From Campylorhamphus procurvoides (lineage: Eukaryota > Chordata > Aves > Passeriformes > Dendrocolaptidae): 64,000 nucleotides of DNA. Below the pieces are notes generated by a model. That model saw nothing but the letters and a program-made list of their open reading frames with translations, was not told where the DNA came from and searched no databases. The translations under genes and the position numbers were made by a program. Below are positions 10,901 to 23,138 of this stretch, in pieces. The stretch's first letter is position 1. The number at the start of each line of letters is the position of its first letter. Where the stretch lies: the NCBI GenBank assembly GCA_013396655.1, contig WBMV01005979.1, forward strand, positions 551,744 through 615,743, written 5' to 3'.

Positions 10901-12458
10901 AAAAAGTCTTTTTCTGTTCTTGTTGACTGCAGCCCACGCTTCTGCCTAGCTCTTCTCTTTTTCTTGGCTGTTCCATCCTACTTTAGCGTTAGTCACCCAT
11001 CACAAGAGGTAAGCCATTTTTTAGTGCTCTGTCACATTGTGTACTCGTAGGAGTGGCATTTGCAGCTTCAGAGCAAATGGGTTGAATTACGTGAGAGATT
11101 CTTCTTTCCCTACAGGTTTTCTGTAGTAGTGATCATAAGGAAAAATGTAAAGAGAGGCATATTTATGAAAGATTTTTTTCTTTGGTACTTCTTTGGATGT
11201 TGATTGAAGGTGTTCTGAAGCTAAAATTGGCTTTTGGTATTTGAATTCTTTGAATGCATTTTCAGTTTTGGTTACTGCAACATCCCATGGCAAGTTCAAC
11301 TCGTGGGGAGGAAAAATCACTTTTGTTCATTGGATACTGTTGTACTCCTAAACAGCGTGGGCCTCCTGAGCTGTAGCCTCCATCATATGACTTCTCTTGT
11401 GGAACTAGCTTTGTAGGCTTGAGAATCTTCCATTTTCTTGGTGAAAGCTTTCTCATTTTAAGTATAATTCTGCTGATAGATGGTGTTAATCAAAAAAGTG
11501 AAGTCTGGGGAAGTTATGAAGTTGGGATTTTGTTTTGTTTTGGGTTTTGTTGATTTTGTGTGTGTTTTGGTTTAGGTAATATGGAACTGAAAGTGGCAGT
11601 CTATTACGGTCTGTTTCACTGGTCCGTTTGTGTTCTGCTCATCTGTCTGACTAGCCTGTGTCTGGCCATTACTGTAGGAGCTACCAGAGCCTTATGAAAA
11701 GGGCAGTATCGAATGTGAACGTTCATCATAACATTCCATAGACAGCTACTTAAAAGTTCTGTAGCTGTTTTTATTTAATACTTCCATGGAAAACTTAGTT
11801 TTGGTTACAGAAAATCTTTGAATGACTGAATGCTCACTTAATTATTTTAGCATAACTGATTTCCTTTGGCTTTTTTATCTAATCTTTGACAGTGGATGTT
11901 GATAGGTGAGAAGTTTTTTCAGTTCTTGTATTAGTTATAAAGCACTAGTGGTATCCCAGCAGGTGGCTTGGAATTTGCTGTGGTTCTGGTATGATGATTG
12001 ATACATTCTTATAGTTGATAACTTTTAAAAATCTGTCATGGTTAGCATGTAGCTGAATATTCCTTACTGCTTAACTCTTAGCAGCTATTTTCTTCTTATC
12101 TTTCCATTTTACTTGTCTTCACAGGATTCAGTCCATGGATTATAAGGGAGATGAATACCTAGAGGCATTTTTATTATTTTTGTCACACTGAAGTGATAAA
12201 GTTCTGAGACTGGTATTAATAAAACACCTCAAATCTTTGGCCTTTCCCCCTGCTCCCTCCTGAGACCCTACCTGTGTTTTATCCCTTTGCATCGAGCAAA
12301 GGGTTAGCACCTCTCTCTATGAAGATGCTATTTTTACAAAATTGTGACCTGATTCCCTATTTAAGACATGTGTTTTACAAGACTGAGCATTTAGCTGTGT
12401 ACTCAGTTATACACTAATTTTTCTCTCTCCCCTCCATGTTTTTCCTCACAGTCCCCCC

Positions 12459-12507
12459 CACCCCCTGACTTCTGGTGAGTACTCAGAGGGATGGGAGTCA
12501 GGGGGTG
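12459..12507. repeat. GC-rich hairpin, 12-bp perfect stem, 25-nt loop
   Basis: CACCCCCTGACT (12459-12470) is matched by its exact reverse complement AGTCAGGGGGTG (12496-12507). The intervening 25 nt contain GGTGAGTACTCAGAGGG. Such a GC-rich stem is out of keeping with the AT-rich surroundings. Confidence 0.9.
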
Positions 12508-15002
12508 TGGCTCATTACATTGGTGAGGCTGAACTCTACGAGGCTGTGGAGCAGTTTTTCTTTTATATTAATGCTTTTCAGTGTCTGCACTCAGACTTCG
12601 CAAATACAAGAATCACTGTCTGTATTACATCCTTAAAAAAACCCAACCAAAAACCAACTCCAAAAACCTGCATAATCATCTCTGGATTTCTGCTGAAGTG
12701 TTTGTTCCCCTTTTGTGCCATAATGAATTTAGTCAAAGTAGAATGAAATTTGTGATTGGATTAGTACCAAAACTGAGTCTTTTCTCTTCTGATAAATACT
12801 GTGCACAGTATTAACAGAATGTTAACTTAATAAGCTATCCAATCTATTTTAAATCAACCTCTTCGTCTCACCTGTTCATTACTTGGTTCTGCACCTTTTT
12901 GATTTTTGTATGTTAGTCTGTCTCAGTATATCCGTCATGTCAGATCAACTTTTGTTGCTCTCCCATTACTACAGCATTTTGTCATACTTTACACAGAACA
13001 TTAGCACTGCAGCTACCTCATTAGTTGATATATTGAATATGCCTGGTGGCCACAGGGCAGTGTAATAATGTGTGTTTTTATGTTGATGAAGTTCCATTTA
13101 TTTCGTAGTGAAATTTGATCCTTAATTACCATTTATTTTTATGGAAATACCCCATTGTGGAGTTTTATTAATTTTTGCATAGACAGAACCCTCAAGTTTT
13201 CTTTAAGACTGAACCAAATTTAGAACTTGCTTTTAGAATCAGAGGCAGCAGATCTTTTGAAACGTCAGTTTTGAATTTGGTGATCTACCTCCCACTTCTG
13301 TCTTGCAAGGATTTGTCTTGGATGTACTAGTATTCAATATATGATATTCAGCATAAATATAATGAACAATTAAAAAAGTATTATTTGTGGAGAGTTGCAT
13401 ACCGCTTCCTTAATGGTAGAAACACTCAATTCAACTCTAGGATTAAGATATATTTCATTTTTTGAACTGTAATTTCTTAACTTCCAATTTAAGAAGATTG
13501 TTAATGACATTAATATCTAAGAGGAAGATTATCTCTTATTTCCAGTAGAGAAGCACTTCAACTTCTGATCAACTCTCCACTAAAATTGCATTCTGGTAAC
13601 TTTTGTAGTTTAACATTTGTTCTACTTTTGATGTATGTGGAAAATAATAATCTTCAATAAATAAGTCTAAATAATTTGCTGGTATAAATCTCAGTAACAC
13701 CAAATGTCAGTTCATTTATTTTCATGCAACCCTATAATATGACTACCCTGCTTTAATTTAAAATTTGGTTGCATCACTGAAATTGTTCCAACACAGCAAT
13801 TCACTGAAAGCTTGGATAAATGCAAATACTGCTTATGCTGTTCAACAGCTTACAAGACTTCTGTCTTTGGGAAATTGTTTCTTTCACTGCCCTTTTGTTT
13901 ACAGCTGAAAGCCTTTCTTAACTATGCAGAATAGGTATTAGGTTTTAGAATTAGCTGGAAGTGAGATAGGGCAAGATATTTGCTTAAAAGTGAAGCTGTT
14001 TTATCGTGCTTTCTGGTACCTCGTGGGTTTTGTCATACTGGGACAGAATAGCCAGAAGGATGGAAATAATCATTGTCTCAGTAGATCCTTCTAAACTAAC
14101 TCCAGTAGCAGCAATGTGGCATTGTAATCAGTGTTATGAGATCTCACTTTTTTTTTTACTTTATAAGTCTTCATATTCTATGACAAATAATTATGTAAAG
14201 TTATTCTAACTTTTATTGAAGTTTGGTTGTCTGCTTTAAGAGTCACTCTTAACAGTTTTATTAAAAAAATTGTTTTGTAGAAAGACAATAGTGTGAATAT
14301 TTAGAAACACAAATATGAATTTGGAAAAATCCTTTGAGTCACAAAGGACCCTGTACAAACCTTTCGCAGGAAAGGAGAAGTTAGAGAACCTTATGAAATG
14401 GTGTATTATCCGTTCATGGCTCAGCACCCCCTCTTTTCCTTCTATTACTCCACTGAAATATATTATCTCTTTTTGTAAATGGCAAGGTGTGTGGTGTTTG
14501 TGAGTCATATCGGTGACTGATGGCTTCTTGGCTGTTAATATTCATATACTGAGTAGCTGAAACTCAAGGAAACAATTGTGTAAGACTGCATTGGATTGAC
14601 TAAGGTCTCTCAAGCAAGATGCTCAGGAGGTGGGAGCTGCTTTGTTCTTTTACTTCTGTTTCCCCTGGAGAGATTTGTGTAGCCTCTTCCCCATGCTTTA
14701 GTCTCTGGTGTTCAAAAAATCTTTACTTCTTTTCTATGTCTTCAGCTATGGCATGTATACCTCCAAAGCACCTGCAGAAGACTTGTGAGTTTTTTTTGTT
14801 TTGTGCAGATTATTGGGTGATTTGAAAGACTTCTCATCCACTCTGTTCCTCATGGAAATATTGCAACCCCCATTTCATGTTTTAATGCTCATCTCGGGAG
14901 AGAAATTTGTGAATGCAGAAACAGACTTCAAGGAGACCCTGTTAGAGCTACATCTGCTCTCCAAGACTGAAGTGAATTGAGTCCATCTGAAAAGAAACTT
15001 TG

Positions 15003-15212
15003 TCATACTGGCCTGGGCTCATACGCACCGCTGAGAGGAGTCTGGTTCCCTTGTGTTTTTTCCCTGCCCACCCTACCCCTCCACCCCCCCCTGCAATACA
15101 CAATCAAATTAGTAAGATCTCTTCAAAACTTTTCTTCTTAAGCCTACACAATCCCCGCTCTCTTCAGCCTTTCTTTGTATGTCAGAAGTTCCAAACCCTT
15201 AATCATTTCCAC
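15003..15212 (-). mobile_element. Diverged CR1 fragment, antisense
   Basis: On the + strand, CACCGCTGAGAGGAGTCTGG is followed by TCTTCTTAAGCCTACACAATCC, CTCTCTTCAGCCTTTCTTTGT and CAAACCCTTAATCATTTCC. This matches the order of the CR1 region just upstream of the 3' UTR read in reverse (the GAGAAGAGTCTGG, AGGCTGAACA, TCTCTCAGCCTTTCCTC, GACCCCTGATCATC pattern). A C-rich insertion lies at about 15060-15095. It is heavily mutated and both ends are lost. Confidence 0.65.
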
Positions 15213-16280
15213 ATTTAGATCTTAGTTTTCCTTGTGCAGATAATAGTGCTCCCTTTCCAAAAAGTGGGAGGTGGAGACTGGGAAGCCTTTTAACTATAGC
15301 AGTCCTTGTCCTCATCTCATAGTATGAGCTGCAATATCTGCCACAAATAATCCAGTCAATGTTGCTATGCCTAACCCAGCAAAGGACAATTTACACCACA
15401 TGCAGCCGGAAGAAAACAGACCTTGGTGAGCCACAACAGCAAGAGTTTGTTTTTCATTGGTTGTGCCTGCTTGTTAGTAGATAGTCGTGGATGAAACACA
15501 CAAACTCAAGAGTGTGTCAGTAGTGAAAATCACAGTTATGGTTATAGGTAAGCTTTATTTCTTGGGTTTCAGAAATATAAAATGTAACTACATTTCATAA
15601 TCTACTGAAAAAATATCAAGTTAGTGGCTTAATACTGAGTTGATGGAGCTTTGTGGTTCTTGACATATACTATAACTACTGCCTTCTTCAATGAATTAGC
15701 ATGAATTGAAATTAAACTAAAAGAGCTATTAGCATATTCTTCAAAGTTGTAGATGCTTGATATTAGAAGGAAAAAATGTTAAAATTCAGTACAGAGCTAA
15801 AGCTGTTGAAGTTCTGCATTGAGTTTGTCAGAAGTAATAGTTTCATGGCTTTATATGTGGTCTAATATTTATAGGTTAAATGTTCAATAGCACTTTATGT
15901 GCCTATAACTGCATGCAACTTAGAAACTGTAATATATTAAGCAAAGATGATTGTGTAACAAAATTTTATAGCTTCTGTTTCATGATCAGAAAAAAAATAA
16001 TTTATTCAAACTAACTTGTAATGTGCAATAATCAATACATTGTAACTGGAACAATGTGTAGGCTTAGTCACTGAGAGATAGTCTTTCACAGTTGATACAG
16101 TACAGTATTTGACATTTCAAACAGTGCTCACTAAATAGGAGCTGATACAGTCTTTGGAATGGACGGTTCTTCAGTGAAGAAGTTGGTAGTTACAGGTATT
16201 TCCTAAAACCCAAAGCAGGTTATTCCCAGTGCTGACAGTCATGATCATTTCCCTTATAATTAGTATAAGCATTTTTTATA
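15213..16280. other. AT-rich intron, nothing recognised
   Basis: No exon, repeat family or marked structure was recognised in this kilobase between two CR1 fragments. Confidence 0.5.
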
Positions 16281-16414
16281 CTTTCAAGGCCAGGTTAGAT
16301 GGGGCTTTGAGCAGCCTGGTGTAGTGGAAGATCAACCCTTATGGCAAGGGATTGGAACTAGGTGATCTTTAAGGTGATCTTTCCAACCCAAGCCATTCTC
16401 TGATTCTGTGATGA
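16281..16414 (+). mobile_element. Short CR1 3'-end fragment, sense
   Basis: TTTCAAGGCCAGGTTAGATG, then GAGCAGCCTGGTGTAGTGGAAG, then GGGATTGGAACTAGGTGATC and the terminal CTGATTCTGTGATG match the last ~130 bp of the CR1 3' UTR. It has a local duplication of GGTGATCTTTAA/GGTGATCTTT. It is one of the shortest truncated insertions in the window. Confidence 0.88.
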
Positions 16415-18255
16415 TTGTATAACTAGGCAAAATTAACTAAATAGTAACTAAAAGTAACTATAGTAAAACAGTGTTGGGTTTTTTCCTTAATAAAATGTGA
16501 TTAAATTCTATTTAAATACAAATTTGAATCTACTTCCTTTGTTTGCTGAGTCTTTTCTTAAAAGTACCAGAAATGTAGCAAAATTATCAAAATTAAGTTA
16601 GTTGTTTAGGTGAAGTTTAACTTTTGAGAAATTATACTTCTGAAAGGAAGCTTTACTTTAAATAACTAACCCTAATAGCATGAGTAGAAAATCCTGAGTA
16701 CAGGAGAAGGTTCTCTTCCTTCAGTGGTGTAGTGTCTGCCTGGATTTGCAGAGACCTTGAAATGACTTGTTACATCATGTTTTATTAATTTTTGAGGAGT
16801 CTGACGGAATTATCACCATCTGTTAATACCAGAGTCTAAGCTGACACGTGGGTTTCAAAATGCTTTGTGTTGAATTTTTTTTAAGTAAGAAATCCTTCTC
16901 TTAAATGCAGTTAAGGTATAAATAGAAAATATCTTTTATACCTTTTATAGTCCAGATTTAAACTCTTGGATCATTAGTCACAGCTTTGGTTTTTGGTTCT
17001 AGTCTGTTCTCTGAAGTAAGAATGGCTGCAAGTATTTGTAACTGAGCTTTTCTCATCCAGGAGTTATGACATAACTGGCTTTTCAGCTTTCTTCAAGTCA
17101 GTGGAGCTCTGTTTTATCCAAAACTTACTCCACCCTGAAAAGAAAGCAACACATATAATGTATTTCCTTCTGGCTGAGATCAATCCTAAATGCGTCTTGT
17201 ACCATAACCTTATATTATCCAAATGTGCAGAAAAAGCAGAAGAGACTTGACGTGCAGTTAGAATCTAAATCCTTCCTGGAGGTCAGAGGATTCTTAGGAG
17301 CCCCTTGTTTAAATTATTACTTCTAAATTCCTCTCTCATAATCTTCTTGTGGAGTCACAGTAGATTTCAGGGCTTCCATAGTAAGGAAGGTGATGAAGCA
17401 ACCTGAGCATTTTTGGGCATGAGAGTTGGGATTTTTTGCTTAAGCAGGACATCTGAACTGGCTATTTATGTTTGTTGCATTAGTTTTTGAAAAATCTTGG
17501 GTTTAAAAATTCTCTTATATATACAATTTGTAGAATATGAACAGTTGAGGAGACCACATACTTCATAGGACAAGCAGGATGTGGCACAGCTGTAGCTGAC
17601 AGTACAGCCAATGTGAATTTTGATTTAAGATTTCTTTAAGAAATCCTGAAGATATCCTGGGAGATAGGGAGATTTGTGGTCTAAAAGCAATCCTGACTTA
17701 AGAAAAACTCCTTGGCATTTCTATTTATTTAGAAAATGGAAATCCAACTAAATAGTCTATACTTAGTGTAGTAAAATGAGATCTTTAAAACACTATAATG
17801 AAAGGCTACTGAGGCATTATTAAAAATTAATGCAGCCAAGAGAGTTATTGAGAAAAGTAGCATTTAGCAGTAATTGTTAATACATTACGGTACTGCTATA
17901 TATGGTAAGTAGCTTCCAACTTCTTAAGTCTGTGTTCTGTTTCCTTTGTAGTATTTTTGATTATTTTCCAACATCTTTTTTTCTTCTCATATATTTGTAA
18001 GTTAAGAGTAACTATTCTAGGTCAATAGTTTTGTACTATGACTGAAAACAAAGACTTGCCTGAAGTCTTTTATTGTATAAGCATCAAAATAAGCTGTAGA
18101 AGAAAAGTACCTTAAGTAAGAGAACTGATCTTTGGGGAGTAGAATGTCACATAAAAACTGTATTATGATTCTTTGTGGAGATAATGTCTGTGATAATGCT
18201 TGGGTTTTGAAGGTGTGGGGTTTGGGGGATTGAAGTGGTATAATCCTCATCTGAG
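16415..18255. other. AT-rich intron, nothing recognised
   Basis: No exon or transposon was recognised. The segment ends at CTGAG (18251-18255), which appears to be the left target duplication of the LTR that follows. Confidence 0.5.
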
Positions 18256-19285
18256 TGTATTGGGTTTATGTGGCCAGGTTTTGGTTGTCAGGGGGCTAGA
18301 GGGGTGGTTTCTGTGAGAACCTGGCAGAAGCTTCTTTCCCCATGTCTGATGGAGCCAGTGCCACCTGGCTCCAAGACAGACCCATTGCTGACCATCAGGG
18401 ATGGTGGTAGTGTCCATGGGATAACAGATTTAAGAAAGGGAAAAAGTTAGTGCTGAGGAGCAATTGCAGCTGGAGAGTGAGAATAGTTGATGGGAACATC
18501 CCTGCACGCCCCAGGGTCAGTCAAGAGAGGGAGAAGGTGCTCCAGGCACCAGAGCAGGGATTCCCCTGCAGCCCAGGATGAAGACTGTGGTGAAGCAGGC
18601 TATCCCCCTGCAGCACATGAAGGTCCACAGTGGAGCAAACACTCACCTGCAGCCTCTGGAGGACCAGGGAGCAGGTGGATGCCCAAAGGAGGCTGTGACC
18701 CCCTGGAGAGCCTGTACTGGGAAAGGTTTTCTGGCAGGGCTTGTGACCTTGTGGAGGAGCTCATGCTGGAACAGTCTGTTCCTGAAGGACTGCACTCCAT
18801 GGAAGTGACCCATACTAGAGGAGTTTGTGTAAGAACTGCAGCTCATGGAAAGGGAACTGTTGAAGAGGGCCATAGAGGAATGTTACCCATGGGGGAACAC
18901 TGCGCTGGAGCAGGGGAGGAGAGCAAGGATGTTGTGAGAAAGGTAGTTTGTGATGAACAAACCACAACCCCCATTCCCTGTCCATCTGTATCACTTAGAA
19001 GAAGGAGGGAGAGAAGTTGAGCCTGGAAAGAAGGGAGGGGTGGAGGAACAGTGTTTCAAGGTTTGGTTTTATTTATAATTAGCTCACTGTGATTTGATTA
19101 TTAAAAGGTTCGTTTTTCCAAGTTGAGCCTGTTTTTTCCATGACAGTAACTGCTGAGTGATCTCTCCCTGCCTTTATCTTGACTCATGAGTCTTTTGTTG
19201 TATTTTTCTTCCCTTGTGCAGCTGACGAGGGGAGTTATAGAGTGGCTTGGTGGGCACCTGCTGTCAAGTCAGGGTCAACCCACCA
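18256..19285 (+). mobile_element. Solo LTR of an avian endogenous retrovirus, probably ERVL type, sense
   Basis: The element begins TGTATTGGGTTTATGTGGCC and ends GGGTCAACCCACCA, giving TG...CA termini with an imperfect terminal inverted repeat (TGGGTT/AACCCA). It is about 1,030 bp. The flanks CTGAG (18251-18255) and CAGAG (19286-19290) form a 5-bp target duplication with one mismatch; 5 bp fits ERVL-type integration. From memory, the sequence resembles a common bird LTR with a GC-rich middle made of degenerate units built around CTGCA-CC-ATGGA and CTGGAGCAG. An ATTAAA poly(A)-signal variant lies at 19100-19105. No gag, pol or second LTR is adjacent, so it is a solo LTR. A 177-codon open frame at 18487-19020 runs through the repeated units and is not a gene. 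Confidence 0.8.
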
Positions 19286-22200
19286 CAGAGATAATAGGTG
19301 TTGTTTAAATGGTGGAGACATTTTGAAATACAGTTCTTTAGAACATACATTAAACCTGTAGGTTAAATATTTTCCGTTATAGTTGTAAACAGAATTACAG
19401 TTTTATGCAGAGATTGAATGATATACAGTACTATTCATTTTTAACATAAAGCTGTTTTTCAGCTTTTGAAATGTGGACTTTCTTAATTGCATTGACTTTT
19501 GCACAGATGAGGTATAATTACAAAAATGTGATTGATGCTTTTGAGTGATGAAGAAGGCTTAGTTATGCATAGTGGCTGTCCTACCTGCATTGCTGTTTCT
19601 GATACTCCAGTAGATTCTGACTAGTTATAAGAACTGGCAGTGGCATGCAGCTCTTCAGCAGCTCCGCTGCCACCTATGGAAAGTCTTGCTTGACAGAGAG
19701 GAATCAGCTTGTTCACTCATGCAGATTGCTGATGTCTGTCTTCCTACATGTGAAGCTATTTAGAGACTTCTTGGAGGACAATGATACCAGTAAACAGGTT
19801 GCATTAATTTTTTTGTGCCTCTAATCCCCAAATCTACTCCATGTGATGTGGATGAAAGTGCTTACGTTTGATGCTCTACAGCTTTTATTTACACATCTCG
19901 GGATTATTTCCTGCTAACTAGGGTCCCTTGTATGGAAAATGCAGGCCTAGCTTTCACACAGAAGGCTCAGAACTTGTCTTGTAGGATTTATATCTCATAG
20001 CTACAGTGTGCTTTTAAAGTGCTTAGCTGAATAGAAAGAAGACTGTAACTGTTTTTCTTGTGAAAAGTTCATAGTGGGTGAAATTTTTTACCCTGGCTTG
20101 GAATATGATAATTAATTGTTTGTTAAAGGAAATTAAATGTTTTCTTTTTCAAGCCTATCAGACAGTTACTGTTATTTAAAATTCTCTTGTATAGAAGAAA
20201 ATTGTAATTTATTTATTTTGGTGGTAAGACTGATAAGTTCGAATTTAAATTTAACAAACAAATGAATAGGAATTTCCAAGTTGTTCAGTTCTGGATATAT
20301 TCAAAATGCACTCATCTGGTTTTAAGTAAAACATCATACTGCCATGGTGCAGTTACTGTGAGATTTCTTTTTTTAAAGTGGAAGGCTGGAAGATTCTTCT
20401 TTGTTCACAGAAGAAAGGATCAGGGTCACATTTGAATGCTTTCTTCTTATCACTGTTGAATAGTATTTTCTGTTTCAGTTGACTGCTGAAGTTGAGTATA
20501 TGTGTGTGTATTCTACCTGGAAATATTTTATTGTCCTTATATGTATTTGGTAGTTATACCATGGATGCTTACAGAAAATTTTGTTTTTCTTTCTGTAGGT
20601 GAAGTTAACATCGTCTAATTTTGTGTGCTTTTAAAATTGCAGAACCATTCCTTTTACCTTGTATAGGACCAGTTAAGACTTTCACAGATGTCTGACACAT
20701 TTAATTGCAGGCTGCCATTGAACTGCACACACATTGTTCAGTTGTATCATCTTTTCTATTTTGAAAATTCATGGCACAAATGAAAGAAAATGGATTGCCT
20801 AGTAAGCATTGGTAAATTATAAATATAAGCGTTTGGAGGAACTTCTATGATATGAAAAAAATGTTAATCTAGATGTTATCACCTAGCTTTGAATTACAGG
20901 ATTATGAAGTCTTAAGAGATGAACTATGAATGTTGATTAAAACAAGGCCTTGAATCAATAACAGAATATCAAATCATGATTCACAGAACAATTTAGAATG
21001 GAAGGCCTCTTCTTAGTGGTAGTCAAAACTGAGAAAGCATGCATTAAAGTGTAGGCTTTGTTTTGTGTTTTGTTCACATACTTAAAAAAATTTGATTGTT
21101 ACTTTTAAAAATGTTAAAGGTTGCTTGTTTAACAGTGTGGCATTATTGAACCTCTTGTCATCAACAAGTGGCTGTCCTTGGTTGCTTTGGTGTGTTATTT
21201 ACAGATGAAGAAAGTGTGCTTCTTTGAGTTGAAGGGGCTCTACAGAGCTGTTTATAGTAAAAAAGTAACTAAAGAAGCTACATATCTGTTCTAAGTAAGA
21301 AGATAAAACTGGATTAAAAAAAAGGGATATATCTCTTAAGTGAGGCTCTGTTAGTTGTTTTAGACATTTACTGACCAGTTGTTTCTTTATCATTGTTCAA
21401 CTATTTGGACTTTACTTTCTTCAGAATGGAAATTTGAGCTAGTCTATTTAAAGATTCACATTTTTAATACTTTGCCATCTTTACTATTTAAATATGATTG
21501 CATTTTTCAAGTCTTCTTTTGATCTGCAGTAGTAAAATTCAGTGTAATCCTTGTAATAAGTATGTCAGTGGGTTATGGCTTCATATTCAAATTAAGTAAA
21601 AATTGAATTGTGGAACACAAGTATTGAAGATGCATTTAAATGACTATTTGTGGAGTATGGGATAGATATTATTAGGGCAGGAAACAGAAACTAAGTATAC
21701 GATGCAAGCCTTCAGCCTGGGTTATTTTTTTTCTCTTTTGTAGGCCTCTTCAGTGCAGTTTCCATAGCCTCACTGTTGCAACTTGTTTGTAGTTAGAATG
21801 ATTTTAATTTTTTCCAAAATTCTAAGTCATTCTTCAAAGTGAATATCATTACTTATTGAATGAAAGGAAGGCGATCATGGTCTTCTATCCTGAGTAAATA
21901 TAACGTTTTCCTGTCCTTAAATTTTCATGAGCATCAAAGCTGTTTCTATTCTTACAGAATTTCAGGATAACTGAAATTATCCTGATGGATAGTTTAGTTG
22001 GATTTTTTTGTTAATGAATGTCAAATGAAAAATATGCATATATTTATAATTCTGCATTCCTTAAAATAAACCCCACACTTTTCAGATAGTGTTCACAGTA
22101 TTAGAAGTATTATATATTTCTTCTGGCTGGAGTAATTCAGCAAAATATTCTTTCATAAAAATCTTTGATGTACTTACATTAAATTTACTAAACTGCTTTT

Positions 22201-22520
22201 CATAAAGAACAATGAAAAATCAATTTCAGGACTGTAGGGTGATTTTTTTCTTTGGGTTTTTTTTTGTTTTAATTTCTTCAAAATTCATATTCTTATGAAA
22301 GTAATAATGACAAACTACTAGAAAATTCCAAAAAGCCAAATTCAAACATGTAATGAAACAATCTCATTTGATTCTAATTTTTTTTGAATTTCCTTCAAAA
22401 TAACTTTTCTGAACTGTAATTTCAAGCCAGATATTTGTGCAATGTATTACTAAGGTATCAGAAAGTCTCACATCTGGTTATGGTCCGTGAAAGTTTTCTT
22501 TCCATATTACTTTGTGGTAG
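19286..22520. other. AT-rich intron, mostly unrecognised
   Basis: No exon was seen. A possible very old CR1 3' relic lies at 20970-21020. An exact hairpin with 9-bp arms (TCAGGATAA / TTATCCTGA, 6-nt loop) lies at 21962-21985. The remainder shows nothing beyond AT-rich low complexity. Confidence 0.5.
20970..21020 (-). mobile_element. Possible CR1 3'-end relic, antisense
   Basis: CATGATTCACAGAACAATTT followed by AGAATGGAAGGCCTCTTC resembles the reverse complement of a CR1 terminus (the ATCACAGAATGGTT-GGAAGGGACC pattern). Only about 50 bp are comparable and identity is weak, so this is a tentative call. Confidence 0.3.
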
Positions 22521-23138
22521 ACCTGTGAGGGAGAGAAGGGTTTGGGGGTATTGGTGGACAAGATGTTTGCTAAGTCCTGGCAGTGTATACTTGCAGTTCA
22601 CAAGACCAGCCATATCCTGGACTACATTAAAAGGGGCACGGCCAACAGGTCAAGGGAGGTGATTCTCCCCCTCCACTCCACTCTTTTGAGATCCCTCCTG
22701 CAGTACTGCCACCTCCAGCATAAGAAAGATGTGAACCTGTTGGAGCAGGTCCAAAAGAGGCCACGAAGATGATCAGGGGGTTGGAGCACGTCTCCTATGA
22801 AGGCAGGCTGCGAGAACTGTTCATCCTTAAAAAGAGAAAGCTCCAGGGAGATCTTACTGCAGACTTCCAGAACTCAACAGGGGCTTAAAAGAGAGGTGAA
22901 GAAGGAATTTTTACAGGGGTATGTAGTGGTAGGACAAGGGGCAATGGCTTTAATTAGACATTAGGCATAAAATCTTTACTGTGATGCTAGTGAGGCACTG
23001 GAACAGGTTGCCTAGAGAAGCTGGGAATGCTCCATTACTGAAGTTGCTTTGAGCAACTTGGTGTAGTGTCCCTGCATGTGGAGGTTGAACTTGATGAGCT
23101 TTAAAGGTATCTTCCAATCCAAACCATTCCATTATACG
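22521..23138 (+). mobile_element. CR1 LINE, 5'-truncated, sense
   Basis: It opens near the end of the reverse-transcriptase ORF (frame with the block TANRSREVILPLHSTLLRSL and then LQYCHLQ), passes GAACCTGTTGGAGCAGGTCC and GATGATCAGGGGGTTGGAGC, and ends in the CR1 3' UTR (TTGAACTTGATGAGCTTTAA, CAAACCATTCC). Several stops and small indels show it is dead. The terminal octamer is decayed to ATTATACG. Same orientation as NBEA. Confidence 0.9.

Larger units (their letters stand above)
6604..15002. other. Intron segment, largely free of recognisable repeats
   Basis: After the GC-rich start, no transposon was recognised over about 8 kb, the cleanest long stretch near the exon. Notable small structures are the near-palindrome at 7971-7988 and a GC-rich hairpin at 12459-12507. 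A T/G-rich tract lies at about 11520-11575. A 134-codon open frame runs on the - strand at 8573-8977 but has no family signature. Confidence 0.55.

Noticed and set aside
18487..19020. 177-codon open frame as a possible gene
   Set aside because: It lies wholly inside the LTR and runs through its degenerate internal units; composition follows the repeat.
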